Part shown: positions 40,901 through 53,200 of the stretch, piece after piece | Layout of the letters: every line of letters begins with the position of its first letter | How positions within the stretch are numbered: position 1 is the first letter of the stretch | The notes under the pieces: generated by a model | What the model saw: the letters and a program-made list of their open reading frames with translations, nothing else | Databases searched by the model: none | Told to the model about the DNA's origin: nothing | Assembly (NCBI RefSeq): GCF_003073045.1 | Contig: NC_037594.1 | Location: forward strand, 18,544,927-18,608,926 | Origin: Pomacea canaliculata | Taxonomy: Eukaryota; Mollusca; Gastropoda; Architaenioglossa; Ampullariidae | Direction: 5' to 3' | DNA length: 64,000 nt | Translations under genes and position numbers: made by a program

Positions 40901-43900
40901 ATTCATAGAACAAGTAATTTGGTAGCGATCTCATTAAGCATGGACAGATAATCCTGTTATACATTCAGATTGTAGCATTATTAGGTTCTGTCTTCAGTGG
41001 GGATATCACAATAAAAGAGTTGTGATGCATAAGCTGCCAAGCAATCTGCGGCTTCAGTACGTTCCTTCTTCAGGGAAAAATAGGAAAATCACAGTAAAGA
41101 GTTGTGATACGTAAACTGCCAAGCACCTGGAGTGCTAACCTAAAGGCTGTGGCTTGTTTAAGGTGGATGTGTCAGCCGAGAGACCTGCTGCGGCAGATCC
41201 AGCAGAGAAAGAAGGCTTAGTGGGGGCACTTGCCCGGGCCCTGGCGAGTCGTAATCAGCAGATCCATGGTGGAGGTACAGTTGTCATGCACTTCACTGAT
41301 TTGTTTGAGAAAGCCATTCTTCATGTTGCTGCCTGGTTCACACATGCAGGAGTCTGTTCAGCTGATTCATGCTTTAGGGGAAAAAAGCATGGTTTGGCTT
41401 CCAAGGATATGAGTATGGCTCCACCTCTAATATAGTCACAGCTTTGCTTTAATTATTATTTTGCTTTTTTTTCAGTGTGATTGGTAATGGAGCATGGAAT
41501 TTTCTGTTGGTTTGTTGCAAAATGGCTTTTTTCATTCTTTGTGGGATTTTTGTTTACAGCTTTTTTTCATTTGGACAGCATGGTTTTTCTGTCCTATGCT
41601 GTGCGTGAAATTAATAATTTCTTTTTGACCAACACAGCAGCCAGCAGCCCAGCAGCCCTGCAGCCCACCACAGACTACTGTAAGGACACAGCTCAGATTT
41701 GTTTTGTGTTCATGAATGCGCTAGAATGACGGAAACGAATAACACTTTGTAAACAGGTTGATGAGCAAGAAGTCCGCAGCTCTATGGAGGTTTCACCTGA
41801 CATGCAGGATGGACTTGTTGGGGCATTGGCTCGTGCTCTGGCCAGTCGAAGGCCAGCTGTAGAGAGTGGTGAGATGAACAGAAATACAAGAGAAGACATG
41901 TTTTCTTCTGCTATTGCTGCAGGCTCTGGCGCCATGGATGCTTGTAGATTCTGTTAACCCTGTGTACAGTTACTGTCACCCTGCTTTTCTTAATGCTTTT
42001 GTATATTAATTTTATTTCTTGTAGACACTGACCACTAACCAGTGGAGACTGTTCATTTAAAAAAAAAAAGAGCCTGTTGATTTTTAGTTATCTTAGCTAT
42101 TCCTGCTTTTCTCTTGACTGTTGTCGAGTGGTCTAAGCTGCTGCTTTAAAGCTTTTAACTTTTTAAAAAAATAAGCAATATGCCACTGGTTGCTATTTCT
42201 AATGATGTTTCCATACTGACCTTCTTGGGCATTTGGACATGCTTTAGCTCATTGAAGGTCAGAGAGGCATTAACTGTGTACATCTGAGTGGTGCAGAGTG
42301 TTACACTCAAAGGTTAGAGTCAAGGTTACAGACTGCAGAAGGCTGCTTGAAAATGCTTGCTTGACTACTGGTGGCTTTTGCCTGTACAAAGCTGCTTCTA
42401 ACATATTTCACTTATTGATGATAATTTCTTGATTCTGGTATTATTTAATCTTGCTTATAATATATTGCTTCCTTTTGCTGATGAATGTAGAGATTACTGT
42501 AAAATGGTACCTTCACTGTGTTGAATCAGTTTGTTAATTGCAATTCAGTTCTACCTGCAGCAGAAAGTGGGCTAGTGACATTTCATTGTCATTGTTATAA
42601 GTTTGTGGCTTTTACATTAAACAAAGAATTCTTCGTCCCTGACTCATGATAGTTAATTCAACTTGTATAATTGAAAACTTCAAATACTTGCAGCTAAGTA
42701 AGAGGCCATGAACTGTAAAGAGTTTAAAGGTCTAGTGGAATGCAATTTTTTTCTTATGACCGAGTAAACTCAGTTCAAGATGCAGGTGCTATTTGCAGTT
42801 ACACACCTGCAAATATTACTATTCACAGAAAGAGGTCAGAAATACAGATATCAGGATGTGCATCTTCTGTGGACTGGTAGATCTGTGAACAAACATGATA
42901 TCATGACCTCTTGTGATGTTCTGAGCCAGTATCTTGAGACTGGAAGAGTTTCTTTCACCCAGATCTGAGCAAATAGTATCTTGCACCGAGTTTACCCAGA
43001 CATTAAAAAAATATTGCATTTCGTGTAACCTCTAAAAGTTGAGTAGATGCTAGCTTGTACTGAGGGCAGATATTTTCAGCTTATTATTGTAATTTCATCA
43101 GCACCAGCAGATTGCACAAGACGCATTCAATTCATTGCTTATGTCAGCCACTGTGGACTTTGAACCACAGGCTTTATTCTGAACACAAATTGTCGCCTGT
43201 CAATGGTTGCAAGTTTTCTCAAATAGTTTACAAATTTGTTACGTTTGCTGATGCTCTATAGCTCCATGTCATATTTTACAGATTAAGAGGTTTTAAGAGC
43301 AGATAACATTGTGTCGGGCTGCTTCTGTCTCTTGTTGCTGGCAGTGATATTTACTTGAAGTGGTGACAGATCTGTTTCTTTCTTATCGCTAATTTTCAGT
43401 ACTTTTATTCTCTCTCATTGTCAATTTAATTATTTTGTTTACTACTGAGATTAACCATTCACTTTTGTCTTCTCACTCTTTATTCTCTCATTTTCTTTAC
43501 AAATAACAAATATTCTTTGGCTTCTTGATGTTCAAAGATCAGTATACAAGTACCTCTGTTAAAAGTTTTGGCATCTTTTAAAGGAGGAAATGTACATTTG
43601 TTTGTATTTAGCATTTAAGTATTTTTGTTAATGCTTAAGATGGAGCCCAATATAATTTTTTGTTTGCTTAAGTTTTACAAGTATTCGCAAACTATGAGTA
43701 ATCTGATAAAGGGTAATTTGGTATGGTAGGATCACCATCTTAACCAGCAGCACAGTAGGGGACAGCATATGGTTTGTTCTGTTAGGTGGTGGTACCACCA
43801 GTCACTTTAATAAAAGATACCAACAACCTACATCTACACCTTATATTCACAAAGTGTGTGCCATATTGTAGATTACCGGCTTACATTTTACCAACAGTTA

Positions 43901-44967
43901 AACATAGTTATATAGTTATGAACAAGTAGCCCTACTCATTGGGGAAAATGAAAGTCTTCTTGGTGTAGGTCAAGGGATAGTTGAAGCAAGAAGGTAACTA
44001 AGTTACTAGTCTTTGTAAATGACTCCTGCAAAGCATTTTTTTTGCTGGCAGTTTAAAGGATTTCTTACTGTGCTGAGCTCAGTGTAAGAATGTATTGTCT
44101 GAATTTTAAGTGAAAAGTCCCCTTCCTTTCTTGTGATAGAAGACTATAAACAATAAAGATGAGGTGACATTGTGACCACACATAAATACACGGGTATGCT
44201 TACGTTGTCAGAGATTAGTCCTATGCATCCTTGGAGACTTTGTACTAACGTAGGCCTTAAAAGGCAATGCTTTACCGCTGACAGTAAAAAGATTAATTAT
44301 TCATACCTCTTCTGTCTGTGATGGGAGTTTTTCAGTGATTCAAAGATTTCTAGACTAACAATTTTCTTTCTGCATGTAAAGGGAACTTAAGGTGAACTGT
44401 GTATTGAATCAGTTGTACAAAAACAATTGACACTTTTCAGTTGTGGTTACCAAAAACACCATTTTACACCCTCATGATGTTTATTATGCATTCACAATTT
44501 GGTGTATGTAATCTGCACCTAATGTATATAATTGATGTATGTAATGTGCATTTAAATGTAACTGACATTTAATTTGCACTTAGATGCATGTAATTTGCAC
44601 TTTGACCAGATGAGTTTTATTTTAACTGTAAAACACACTTTGCTAAAAAGTCTTGATGCCATATTTTAATTAATGCAAGAAAGTTTTCTGTTCCATTTCA
44701 TACATAATTTGTCATGGTCAGCATTATTATCATCAGCAGCATTATCAAATGTCAAAAGGCAGATTATCATCAAGTATTTAGGTCAAGCTTTTAGTCGATG
44801 ACTTAATATCACTTGACACTTGATGCGTTTTTTCTCATTCCAGAAGCTAAGCCCAAAATATTGTTTTCTTTTTAGAGTTACATTTGTTTGTTTTTTTCTA
44901 TGCAGATGAAGATGAGAGCTCTGACGAGGAAGAAGAGGAGGAGGATGATGATGAGTGGGATGACTAA
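31857..44967 (+). CDS. WASL: Neural Wiskott-Aldrich syndrome protein (N-WASP), actin nucleation promoter
   Basis: Exons: 31857-31952, 33226-33366, 34804-34890, 35312-35410, 35624-35671, 36044-36223, 36536-36578, 36819-36993, 38542-39053, then either 41163-41274 or 41757-41868, then 44906-44967. With one connector exon and two single-base gaps restored in reading, the product is 518 aa (human N-WASP is 505). Parts in order: WH1 domain (about 8-125), basic KKDKDK-type stretch that in the family binds PIP2, CRIB (about 208-232, with HVSHVGWDP) for Cdc42, proline-rich region (291-404) for SH3 proteins and profilin, WH2 motifs (417-433, 446-462), connector GLVGALARALASR, acidic tail with the Trp near the end needed for Arp2/3. 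ATG context (ACAATGA) has A at -3. As read, exons 4 and 6 each lack one base, so a literal translation would stop early; splice phases on both sides support an intact gene. Confidence 0.96.
32597..32864 (+). mobile_element. tRNA-derived SINE with 11-bp target-site duplications
   Basis: Body 32608-32853: A-box-like GGTAGTATAGTGGTTAAAAC near the start, B-box-like GGGTTCAGATCTCG, then a non-tRNA body ending in TAAATAAACTAAACC. Flanked by exact direct repeats AGGAAGGCATC at 32597-32607 and 32854-32864, which shows target-primed insertion. Confidence 0.85.
33226..33366 (+). CDS. WASL: WASL exon 2 (WH1)
   Basis: 141 nt, phase 0. Core WH1 sequence with VQLYLVDGSDRNKWNKRCCG and RSYFIRVFDIK. Donor AAG|GTTTGA is unusual but gives the right join. 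Confidence 0.95.
34205..34410 (-). mobile_element. SINE-like element, minus strand
   Basis: On the minus strand it starts GCTTAGTGATTAGTGTGCTT, an A-box-like head, followed by GATTTTCGGTCAGC and a G/A-rich end. No clear target-site duplication. Confidence 0.45.
34804..34890 (+). CDS. WASL: WASL exon 3 (WH1)
   Basis: 87 nt, phase 0. Encodes KGQLIWEQEVYNQFRYKTPR and EYFHTFEAH, aligned with N-WASP LLWEQELYNNF. Confidence 0.95.
35312..35410 (+). CDS. WASL: WASL exon 4 (end of WH1), single-base gap
   Basis: 99 nt where 100 is needed. It reads TCYAGLNFASEDEAAS; the next frame then continues FQKVVEGKLHERQLRRRG, as expected for the WH1 end. The gap lies at about 35356-35361, in a TT run. Confidence 0.88.
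35624..35671 (+). CDS. WASL: WASL exon 5
   Basis: 48 nt. Encodes EKKRQPGQAEPPPLAN in the frame set by the corrected exon 4. Both ends are phase 1. Confidence 0.85.
36044..36223 (+). CDS. WASL: WASL exon 6 (basic region, start of CRIB), single-base gap
   Basis: 180 nt where 181 is needed. It reads to LNKKDKDK, then a missing A in the A-rich run at 36162-36168 shifts the frame; the next frame gives KAKKLTKADIGAPTEF, a clear CRIB start. A literal reading hits TGA at 36187-36189. Confidence 0.9.
36536..36578 (+). CDS. WASL: WASL exon 7 (CRIB core)
   Basis: 43 nt. Encodes RHVSHVGWDPTKGFD, the conserved CRIB motif (human QHIGHVGWDPNTGFD). Confidence 0.95.
36819..36993 (+). CDS. WASL: WASL exon 8 (GTPase-binding/autoinhibitory region)
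   Basis: 175 nt. Starts MNNLDPDMRTLFQSVGL and includes VDFIYDFVEKHGGIDAIRQE, matching the helices that in N-WASP hold the connector in the closed state. Confidence 0.95.
37844..38097. mobile_element. hAT-like MITE
   Basis: Ends are inverted: CATGAGTGGGAAACAT at the left and, on the opposite strand at the right end, CAGGAGTGGGGAACAT. The pattern resembles Charlie-type hAT ends. About 254 bp, no ORF, target-site duplication not preserved. Confidence 0.5.
38542..39053 (+). CDS. WASL: WASL exon 9 (proline-rich region and WH2 motifs)
   Basis: 512 nt. About 110 residues of PPPP(S/N)RG-type repeats, then GRGALLAAIQAGTKLKSLD and SRGQLLDAIRQGAKLRQ, two actin-binding WH2 motifs. The exon ends in phase 0 just before the last WH2 residue, which both following alternative exons supply as Val. 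Confidence 0.95.
41163..41274 (+). CDS. WASL: WASL exon 10a, alternative connector exon
   Basis: 112 nt, starts phase 0, ends phase 1. Begins VDVSAERPAAADPAEKEG, then GLVGALARALASR and NQQIHGG. The C-terminal part matches the human connector GIVGALMEVMQKRSKAIHSS. Donor G|GTACAG. Same length and phases as 41757-41868. Confidence 0.92.
41275..41756 (+). other. Intron between the alternative WASL exons
   Basis: 482 nt with GT-AG ends. Its last about 80 bases have a diverged copy at 54824-54897, a trace of segmental duplication. Confidence 0.8.
41757..41868 (+). CDS. WASL: WASL exon 10b, alternative connector exon
   Basis: 112 nt, starts phase 0, ends phase 1. Begins VDEQEVRSSMEVSPDMQDG, then GLVGALARALASR and RPAVES. 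Donor G|GTGAGA. Joined after exon 10a it would give GGT TGA, an immediate stop. Confidence 0.92.
41869..44905 (+). other. WASL last intron (3.0 kb)
   Basis: AT-rich, no third copy of the connector exon and no other coding signal seen. Confidence 0.8.
44906..44967 (+). CDS. WASL: WASL last exon (acidic tail)
   Basis: 62 nt, entered in phase 1. Encodes DEDESSDEEEEEEDDDEWDD and TAA at 44965-44967; the Trp near the end is the conserved Arp2/3-binding residue. Confidence 0.95.
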
Positions 44968-46500
44968 CCTGATCCTGAGGACAAGATCATGAAACGTGCT
45001 TTCCTGTGATTGTTTGAAGCGCTGTCATTTTCTCTTGAAGGGTTCTCAAGTTTATCTTAGCTGCTTTGACTCCTTTTCTTCCCTCCAATCTTGATCTTAC
45101 TGTTCTAATATTTATGGTGAAACTAAATATTAAACTGTCAAAGCAACAGTTTTGTGCACTGTCAAACATTTTGTAAAAGGGGTGGTGAGATGGGGTGAGA
45201 TGCAAGTGACATTAGAATCTGTAAAGAACAGTGTCAAATTGCCCAGTTTCCTCACACTGCCCTTGTGGGTGTGCACACATAGATTTTACTTTCTCAAGCA
45301 TGCCATTCGTACAGCTGTCACTGCTGCATCTTCGCTAAAGAGCAGTTACACGTTGGCATTAAACAGTTTTCCATAACAGACAATGGAATCCTATGCAGCA
45401 TGGCACCTTTAAACTTTTTTCTTAGATGGCACTCTTAAAATCTCATCCTGTCACTTCTGTAATTTAAGATTCTTCTGCATCGGCTGTTGGTGAAAGAGTC
45501 ACAAGAAGTTGGGCTTATATGCATGCATAAGCATTTTTGCAAATATTACCATTTACACAGTTGAGTAAGTTAATGAGCAGTAGCTGCAGTCAGGTCAATT
45601 AAAAAAAAAATAGAACGTCTGCTGTGGTTATTTATATTGTTGCTGTGAGAAAATTTGAACTATGCTGCTTGGCATTTTCTTTTGTAAATGTTCTTGCTAC
45701 ATATATGTGTATAAAATCCTCTTATATTCAGATCTTCTGCTAGGGAAAATGACTATTGCCAAAAGTTCAGTAGGTTAGCAGCACTGACAGTGCAGGCTAT
45801 AGGATCATACCTGCAGAGAAACCTGCTTTAGGGAATGAGAATGTGGTCAGTGTTTGTGCCATACGATACTATTCTGCAACCCACAATGTAAAACAGTATT
45901 AAAGAACAATAATAATAAAGTGATTTCAAGTCGTTGAAGACAAATGTAGATGTGCATCAGAAATGTTGCAAGGAGTAGGATGTGGGGATTAACTGCCCAC
46001 CAGTTGAACTGTTGATTTCATGCCACAGGTAATGTCTGTGTTAAGCTAATGCAGTTACAGTTCTTGCTTTAGGTAAATTCACAGATTTGAAAGAAATGTG
46101 CACCCCTGTACCCTCTAACAAATGCGAAATTCCTTATGCACAAAGCAGATGTAATATAAATGTGAGCAGGGTTCATGGTGAAACAGATGAGAGCTGAGAA
46201 TCATTTCTTAGTGTCCCTGTGTCTGCAAACATGGTGTAGTTTAATACACCTAATAACCTGCGTTTGAGTACATTTGATGATGCATAAAGGTATTTGTGTA
46301 TGCCTTTGTTATTTAGGCAAAGGAAGTCGATACAGGAAAATTCAGTGTACAAATGACTTTATATAGAAGTTTCCAGGTTATCCACTTATGTAAAGCAAGA
46401 ACTGTGTTTTGCTGACTGTTTGCTATGTAATATGTAGCTGTATTGTGCAGTTATTGTCTCAGTTTAACAATCTGAATAAATTATCTTTTCACTGCAGTTG
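44968..46500 (+). other. WASL 3' UTR
   Basis: No coding signal. AATAAA occurs at 45914-45919 and 46475-46480; the second, followed by T-rich sequence, is the likelier main poly(A) signal, giving a UTR of about 1.5 kb. Confidence 0.55.
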
Positions 46501-47252
46501 TGTCTGCAAAATGTGTGCACGTGTCCACATCAAGATTTTACAAACAACCGTCATTCCACCAGCCAGACCTGGAGCAAGTGGGGCCGATCTGCCAGAACAC
46601 TCCTCCATGCAATCCAGTCTGTTCTTCTGACATTAGTTTCCAAAGAACATTTGCTCTAAAATAATGGCATCTAACATACAAAACTGGCTTTATGCTTCCA
46701 GTTTATTGTTCTACAATAACAATAATTATATACATAGCTACCTCCTCCTCCCAATGGCTTATGGCATTTACCAAAAAAAACCCCTCAAACACTTTTGTTC
46801 ATCCAATCAGTTTATGCAATCAAAAGTACAAGGTAAATTGAAAAAAGTCAACACATCTATCATCTGATCAATCCATACATTCACTTAAATGCAAATATAG
46901 AACTTAGCAAAAACAAAAGTGCAAGTGGAGATGTGGGGTGGGTGCACTGAGCTGACCTGATAAGATTGCATTCAAAGACTATAACAACACATTTAAGCAG
47001 TTTTAAGCCAGTAATAAGGTTATAATACATGCTACAATTTTTATTTGACTATGTATCTACATTTTAAGGTTTTGAATTATGCTTTCAGAAGCTGTATTTT
47101 CCAAATAAGTACAAATCCTTTTTCTGAGTAGTTAAAGAAAAGCCAAATCCATGCACTGAATAATGGGAATTTTTAAGTCTGATTGCATTTTGCCTTACAA
47201 ATGAGAAATTACAGGCTAAGCTGTAAGCAATGTCAAATCATTTTAACTTCTT
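46501..47252. other. Convergent intergenic region WASL/SDH copy A
   Basis: About 750 bases between two converging genes. TTTATT at 47040-47045 is a minus-strand AATAAA about 210 bases after the SDH stop, so much of 47030-47252 is probably SDH 3' UTR. Parts recur at 55080-55296 and 60876-61016. Confidence 0.6.
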
Positions 47253-50200
47253 TTACTTTAAGGAAGTGGATACTTTTGCCACGATCCCTAGCTGCTGCAG
47301 TCTGGACAAAACAGGCTTGTAGACATCCTCCATGGTGGGTATTATTACCCCTTTTGTATGAATCTCACCTGCGGTTAAACAAGCAAAATTAGAGACATAA
47401 AAGATATATTAAAAAATGGTTCTTCTGTTCACAACAATCGATATCGTGCTAATTTTTCAAGTCTAGATATTCAGACTACCTAGGAATTAGTTGTGAGGAG
47501 GCGGCAAAATACTCCAAAACTTACTCATTAAAAATAAAAAAAAAGCATAAGAATTCTCAGCATGCCTTTAACATTTTGCATTAGCAAAATAAATTTATGA
47601 TGCAAAGGTGGCAAGCAAAACCTCATAGTTCCATAGAAGTTATATTGATGTCTATGCACTGCACACAATATCTTTTTCTTTGTGCAATGCTTTCTTACCA
47701 TTCAGAATCATTTCTACAGCAAGAGCTGAAGGATACCCCACAGTTTTAGCCATGGCAGAGTGGCCATCAATGTCTCCATATTCCAAGAGACTCACAGTTG
47801 TTACTTCCTGTTGTTGCTGGGCAGAATCAGACTGTTGTGGAAACTCACTCTGTAGCTCATGAACCATGATCACCATATCTCGCTCACCTGGAGCTGCAAG
47901 GAAACGATCCACAAGAAAATGAGATGCAAGCATTCAGTACTATAACAAATCTGTGGCATTTTAATTTTCCAGTAGCCACTCAAAACCTGCCTATGTGTAT
48001 GCATGTATATATGTGTGTGTGTAAGGTGTTTCATATTCTAGCATAGATGATTTTGCTCTAATACCAGGAAAAATCCCTATTCACTGATTGTAACTTAGCC
48101 TTTCTAGGAATACTTTTACAATACTACGACTTCAATATTCAACCCTTTTACAATCCTTCACAGCAATATTTAAGTATGGGTGATCAGATCACATACAAAT
48201 CTTCTGGTTTAAAAAAAAAAAAAAGAAGTTTGAATTTTCCACTGATTTAGGGTCAGTCTCATCATCACTCAAACTTTGCATACCATTGGACAACAAAGTA
48301 GTTTTCCTTATTCTTTGCAGTAACCTCACCATAATTCAACTTTTGCAGTAGATAATGACATAGAGTATCAATTGGAGTCCCTCTCTTGTCAACTTTTGTG
48401 TCTGACAAAAGACCCAACCTATAGATAAGAAGACAAACAAGGCAAAACAAACCTAAAAAAACCCAACAAAACCTCAGAGAAAGAAAAATCTCAAAGAATG
48501 CTACAAATTATCCATTCTCAAGGGTGTAAAGTCACTTTCTAGGGAAATATAAAAACTACCATAGTTAATAAAAAACATTTCACTGAAGTTTGGTTTATTC
48601 CTAGTAAACTAATTACTTAATCTCCTGCACTAAAACTGTTCGTGATTTTACTCATAAACAACAGTACATTTCTTGTTCAGCTGTATTGCTCACTCTTTCA
48701 GTGTGTCCAGCCTGCTCTGAGAGTTATCCACTCTTGAAAGCAGTACACTTTCCGAGTTCTTTGTCATCATATGACCCTCTTGCTAGCCAGCTGAGAAATT
48801 CCCTCTGGTGAATGAAAAGGACAGATGAGACTTTGGTGCCATGAACAGTAAGATAAAGTGTTTAATATAAAGGTTGTGAAAATATATATAACTTAAATCA
48901 CTCATCTGAAAGTGCAAATAATACATGGTAGCAGGAATGTTTGCCTAAGACAACATGTACTGCCGACAGAACTGTGTTTCCCTGCCCCTTGGCCAGGTGT
49001 TTGGGCTGGGCAAGTGACCTTGGAGAGGGTGACTTAGCACCATAGGTTTAAAATTTTTTTTTTATATCCTGCTCGCCCCAGCATGAGCGATTATTCTCCC
49101 CTTTCTCTTATTTTAAGTTCAGGAGAAGTACCACTGCTAGGAACAGGGGTTCTGGTCCACTCTCAAGTGACTCATGTAACGGCCTCTAATCCCCTTTGCT
49201 TTTCCCTACTTTGAATTACAGGAGAAGCACCATATCACTTCACTGTTTAAGTAGATTTAAGTAATGCTGTCCATCAGTTTGTAAAGGAAGAAAGTGGATA
49301 TCATTTTAAAGGAAGTCTTAAATCTGAAATTGATTTATTATTTATATATATTTATAATGAGGTACTTGACATTGATTGTAAACAAGCTCTATATGCTATT
49401 AACCATCACATCTAAAGTGATATCACTTTTGAGACTTAATTCTAGTGTGCCTATCGCTAAGCTTTGTTTCTACATCTGTTTTCCTAGTTGAGTAAAATTT
49501 AACACAAACAAACAATGGCAAGAGAAAGCTAAAGCAAGTGATGACCAGCAATGACAGCAAGAGGACTACCCATGTGATGTCTGGAGCATCGGGTTGAAGC
49601 TGAGGAACTGCGATGTCATTAAACAAGTCAGTCTGTATCAAGGCAAGCATGGCATTGCTAAATCCCTGCCAGAGTAAGACATGAGAGCAGTTGAAGTCAC
49701 ACATGTACACAGGTGTTACAGAATGAGAGCGATGACTTGTGGACATGTATATACATATAAAACATTTGCTTTAGCAGTGCTCATGCATGTATACAGGTAC
49801 ATATATAGAACCTAAGCTGAAGATGTCTTCCAGTGTCCAAGATTACAGTTTTGCATCTCATTCACCTTGTTTGGCATTCACCTTAATGTTACATTGTTTA
49901 AAGGCATCCTTTGTACAGTACTTTTAACATTTTCCTAATAAATGTTTAAATTTTAAAAGAAATACCTCATATCGTACAGTTCCACGTGCAAAATTCTTGC
50001 AAGATTGTAGTCCATAAGCAGACAAATATTGATAGAGAAATTTATTAGGAAAACCTTCAAACTTTATACCGGGGAGGACTGCATCCAAGTCTATAGGATG
50101 AGCCTTATATAATACATCTTCACCTGAAACAAGAATGACCTGTAACAAAATGTCAGAACTATTTTTGTTTTACAAAATACTCTGGCTTAAATTTCAAAGG

Positions 50201-53200
50201 CTGTGAAAAAAACGTGTGTCCTAAACTTGCACAATTAATGGGAAGCACAAATGCTACCACTGATAAAACACTTTTACATAGCATGCACACACACACATTC
50301 TCTTGTCTAAACTTTGTGTGTCTAGGTACCTAGGCTCTGATGCGCACCTTCTTCAAAGTTTTCCTATTAACAGAAAATAATCTAAGTGTCTGTGATTCAA
50401 TTTTACTCATAAGTGTTTACTGTATGAAGAAGAACAAATTAAGTATTTTAATGTTTGTATTCTTGAACATAGCACAAATGCTAGCAAACATTTATATAAA
50501 AAGCTAGTAGATTCTGGAATATTTCCCTTTATAATGCATGCTCTGAAGATGCTGAAAATGTTAGTCCTTTTTTTTTTAATTTACAAAACTAAAAATTCTC
50601 TAAACCTTTCAAAAGGCTTATGGCTGAGAAACAAGATATCTTTCCTTGTTTTATTATCTACAAGAAGACAGATATGCAAGCATGCAAAGATGATCTGACC
50701 TTTTCATTTTCCAAGTATCCAGCACTTTGATGGCATATCTGAAGTGCTAACTTTGGATACCAGCTGCAACAAGAACATGATTTATGTTACTAAATGCTTT
50801 GACTATATAATTTTATTATTAAACCTGATAGTCTTAATTTATTACTGTCAATCAGAGATTTTTATGTTTATGTTTTTTTTATATATACTGATGTAGGTCA
50901 TGTACCCAAATGATAATTATATGATGTATATTTTATTTCAATATTTAATGTTTTGAACAAACCTGAATTTATACTTCAGAACATTATTGCTGCACTCAGG
51001 AGCAGGTAGCCCACCACACCATGAGGTAAATGAGGTTACCTAAAGAAAACAAAAAGACACAAATAATAAGAGAGGAACTTGCAAACACTCTCACATTTGA
51101 ACACATGTATCCTCTAAACCTCTAAACTGTGCACACATTGGTGCTGTTAAAGTGTGTGAGTGCATAAAGCAGACTGTATGTGTATCTGTGTACAGGCCTC
51201 CGAGTCCATGCATTTTCAAAAACAGGAGGATAATAATTTTACTTTTGGAGTGAAACAGTTCTCGGAGACATCCCATGTCAGATAAAACCTGAGTGTCCCA
51301 GCAAAAGACTGCAAATTGTCAGCTAGTTCCATACAAAGTGTGTAAAGGTAATTGAAGGAGACTTCATGGATGCAGCAGCTGACAAGATTGTCAAAATAAT
51401 CAGTTAAGAAATCAAAGGAATAAAATTACCACTGCAGTTAACAGGTGTGCAGAAATGTTCAGGTAATGCTAGCAGGATCTGCTGACCTTACCTGTCCCCC
51501 TCTGTCCTTGACATCTTGTACTGCTTGCTTGGCCAGCATGTGGTCGATCCCAGGGTCAAGACCACATTCACACAGAAATGTGATGCCAACATCTACCACC
51601 CTTAAATGGAAGAAACAAAGTCCTACTCAGTTATCTAGAACTGTGTTGCAGAAATTCTAGTACATCAACTGCTTCCTTTATTTTGGTTAGTGCAAATTGT
51701 TTAAGAACATTTTTGTATTTATAATCAAAAGCCAGAATTTTATACATAAGAAATGTCTGTTCAAAATTATATACTTTCCATTTTTGATACAGTTACAATA
51801 TGGGGATAATTTAGTTCAGTCCTTGTTGCTCCTCGAGGAACATAGGGCCGCAACAATACCTTGCCAGCAGACCCAGTTTTGGGTCTTTGTGATTCCTATG
51901 TCCTTTGCCTCGCTCTCTACTGTTCTTTTCCAAGTCTGCTTTGGTCTCCCAACTCTCCTCATCCCCTGAGGATTCCAGTAAAATGCCTGCTTGGCAATGA
52001 TGTCAGCTGGTTTGCACAGGGTGTGTCCCATCCAGTGCCATTTGCATTTTTTGATGTCTTGGCTAGTGGCATTCTGGTTGGTTCTTTTCCACAGGCTGTT
52101 GTTGGAGATCTTTTCAGGCTATCTTATTCCCAGAATATGCTGTAGGCATCGGTTGGTAAAGGCCTGGAGCTTGTTATTTGTTACTCTCCAGGTTTCAGAA
52201 CCATACAGGAGGACTGCCTTCACTTTGGTGTTGAAGATGCGGGTCTTACTGCTGAAGGATAATGCTTGGGAGTTCCAGATGAGGGGTAGGTTATTGAAAT
52301 CATGCCTGGCCTTGTTGATGTGGCTTTTGATGTCATCATCCGCTCCACCGTCCTTGTTGACAATGCTCCCAAAATACGTGAAGCAGTCTGTTTCCAGGAT
52401 GTTTTCTCCTTGATGTTGGATTGGCAGCTCCTGCTTGTTGTTGATTCTCATCACTTAGTCAGTTTTCTCTGCGTTCTCTGTTAGCTTATTCAGATTGGTT
52501 TGTGCATGTTGTTGCCAGTGAGATAGGAGACTAATATCATTTAAGGATAATTTACCAAGAGGTTTTTTTTCCAAATCCATTATCAGTTTTCTGTCATAGG
52601 TAGTACTCATAACCTTAGGGTAACCTACAAGATTGGATACAATGTATGTCTAGATGCAAATTGCTAGCTTCGATAGATTTAGCTCTTAACACTGCCCACA
52701 CAGTATATACTTTTTTTTTTTTGAGAGAAGGGGTTAGGGGAAGTCAAAAGTTTACCACTATTAAATTTCTTTGTTCTCAGATTTATAGTTGAACAGCCAT
52801 ATGTACATTTTCATAAGTGTTTATGCATGTGCATGTCCCATCCAAATGTCTGTACACAAAGTTACTCTGGCCCTCACATGCTTATTTTTCCTAAAGCTAG
52901 CAATACAACCACAAAAAACTACATGTAGATGCTGTTAACCCTTTTTACCTGTGATGTAGCTCTTGAATCTCTTCTGGCACATCATTACAAGACACCATAG
53001 AGCATCTGACCTCAAGGCAGGTATGAGCGACAAGAGGCAGTAAGCCAGCTGGCAGAATACTTGAACACAGGAAAAATAATTAAGTAAAGCACTAATGGAC
53101 ACAGTGTTTACTGTTAAGCTGGAGGAAGAAAAGGCTCATTATGTCACTGCATTATTTTCAACTGTACATGAAGATAGTTCCCCTTAAATGCATTCAGATC

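Larger units (their letters stand above)
31953..41162 (+). other. WASL introns 1-9
   Basis: Intron 1 (31953-33225) carries a full SINE. Intron 2 (33367-34803) carries a SINE-like element. Intron 8 (36994-38541) carries a hAT-like MITE. Intron 9 (39054-41162) and the shorter introns 3, 5 and 6 hold AT-rich sequence in which I see nothing further. Confidence 0.8.

Noticed and set aside
41631..41683. Possible extra WASL exon (CAGCAGCCC-rich segment with an AG before and GTAAGG near its end)
   Set aside because: It does not encode connector-like sequence, and any inclusion would break the strict phase arrangement of the 112-nt exons.
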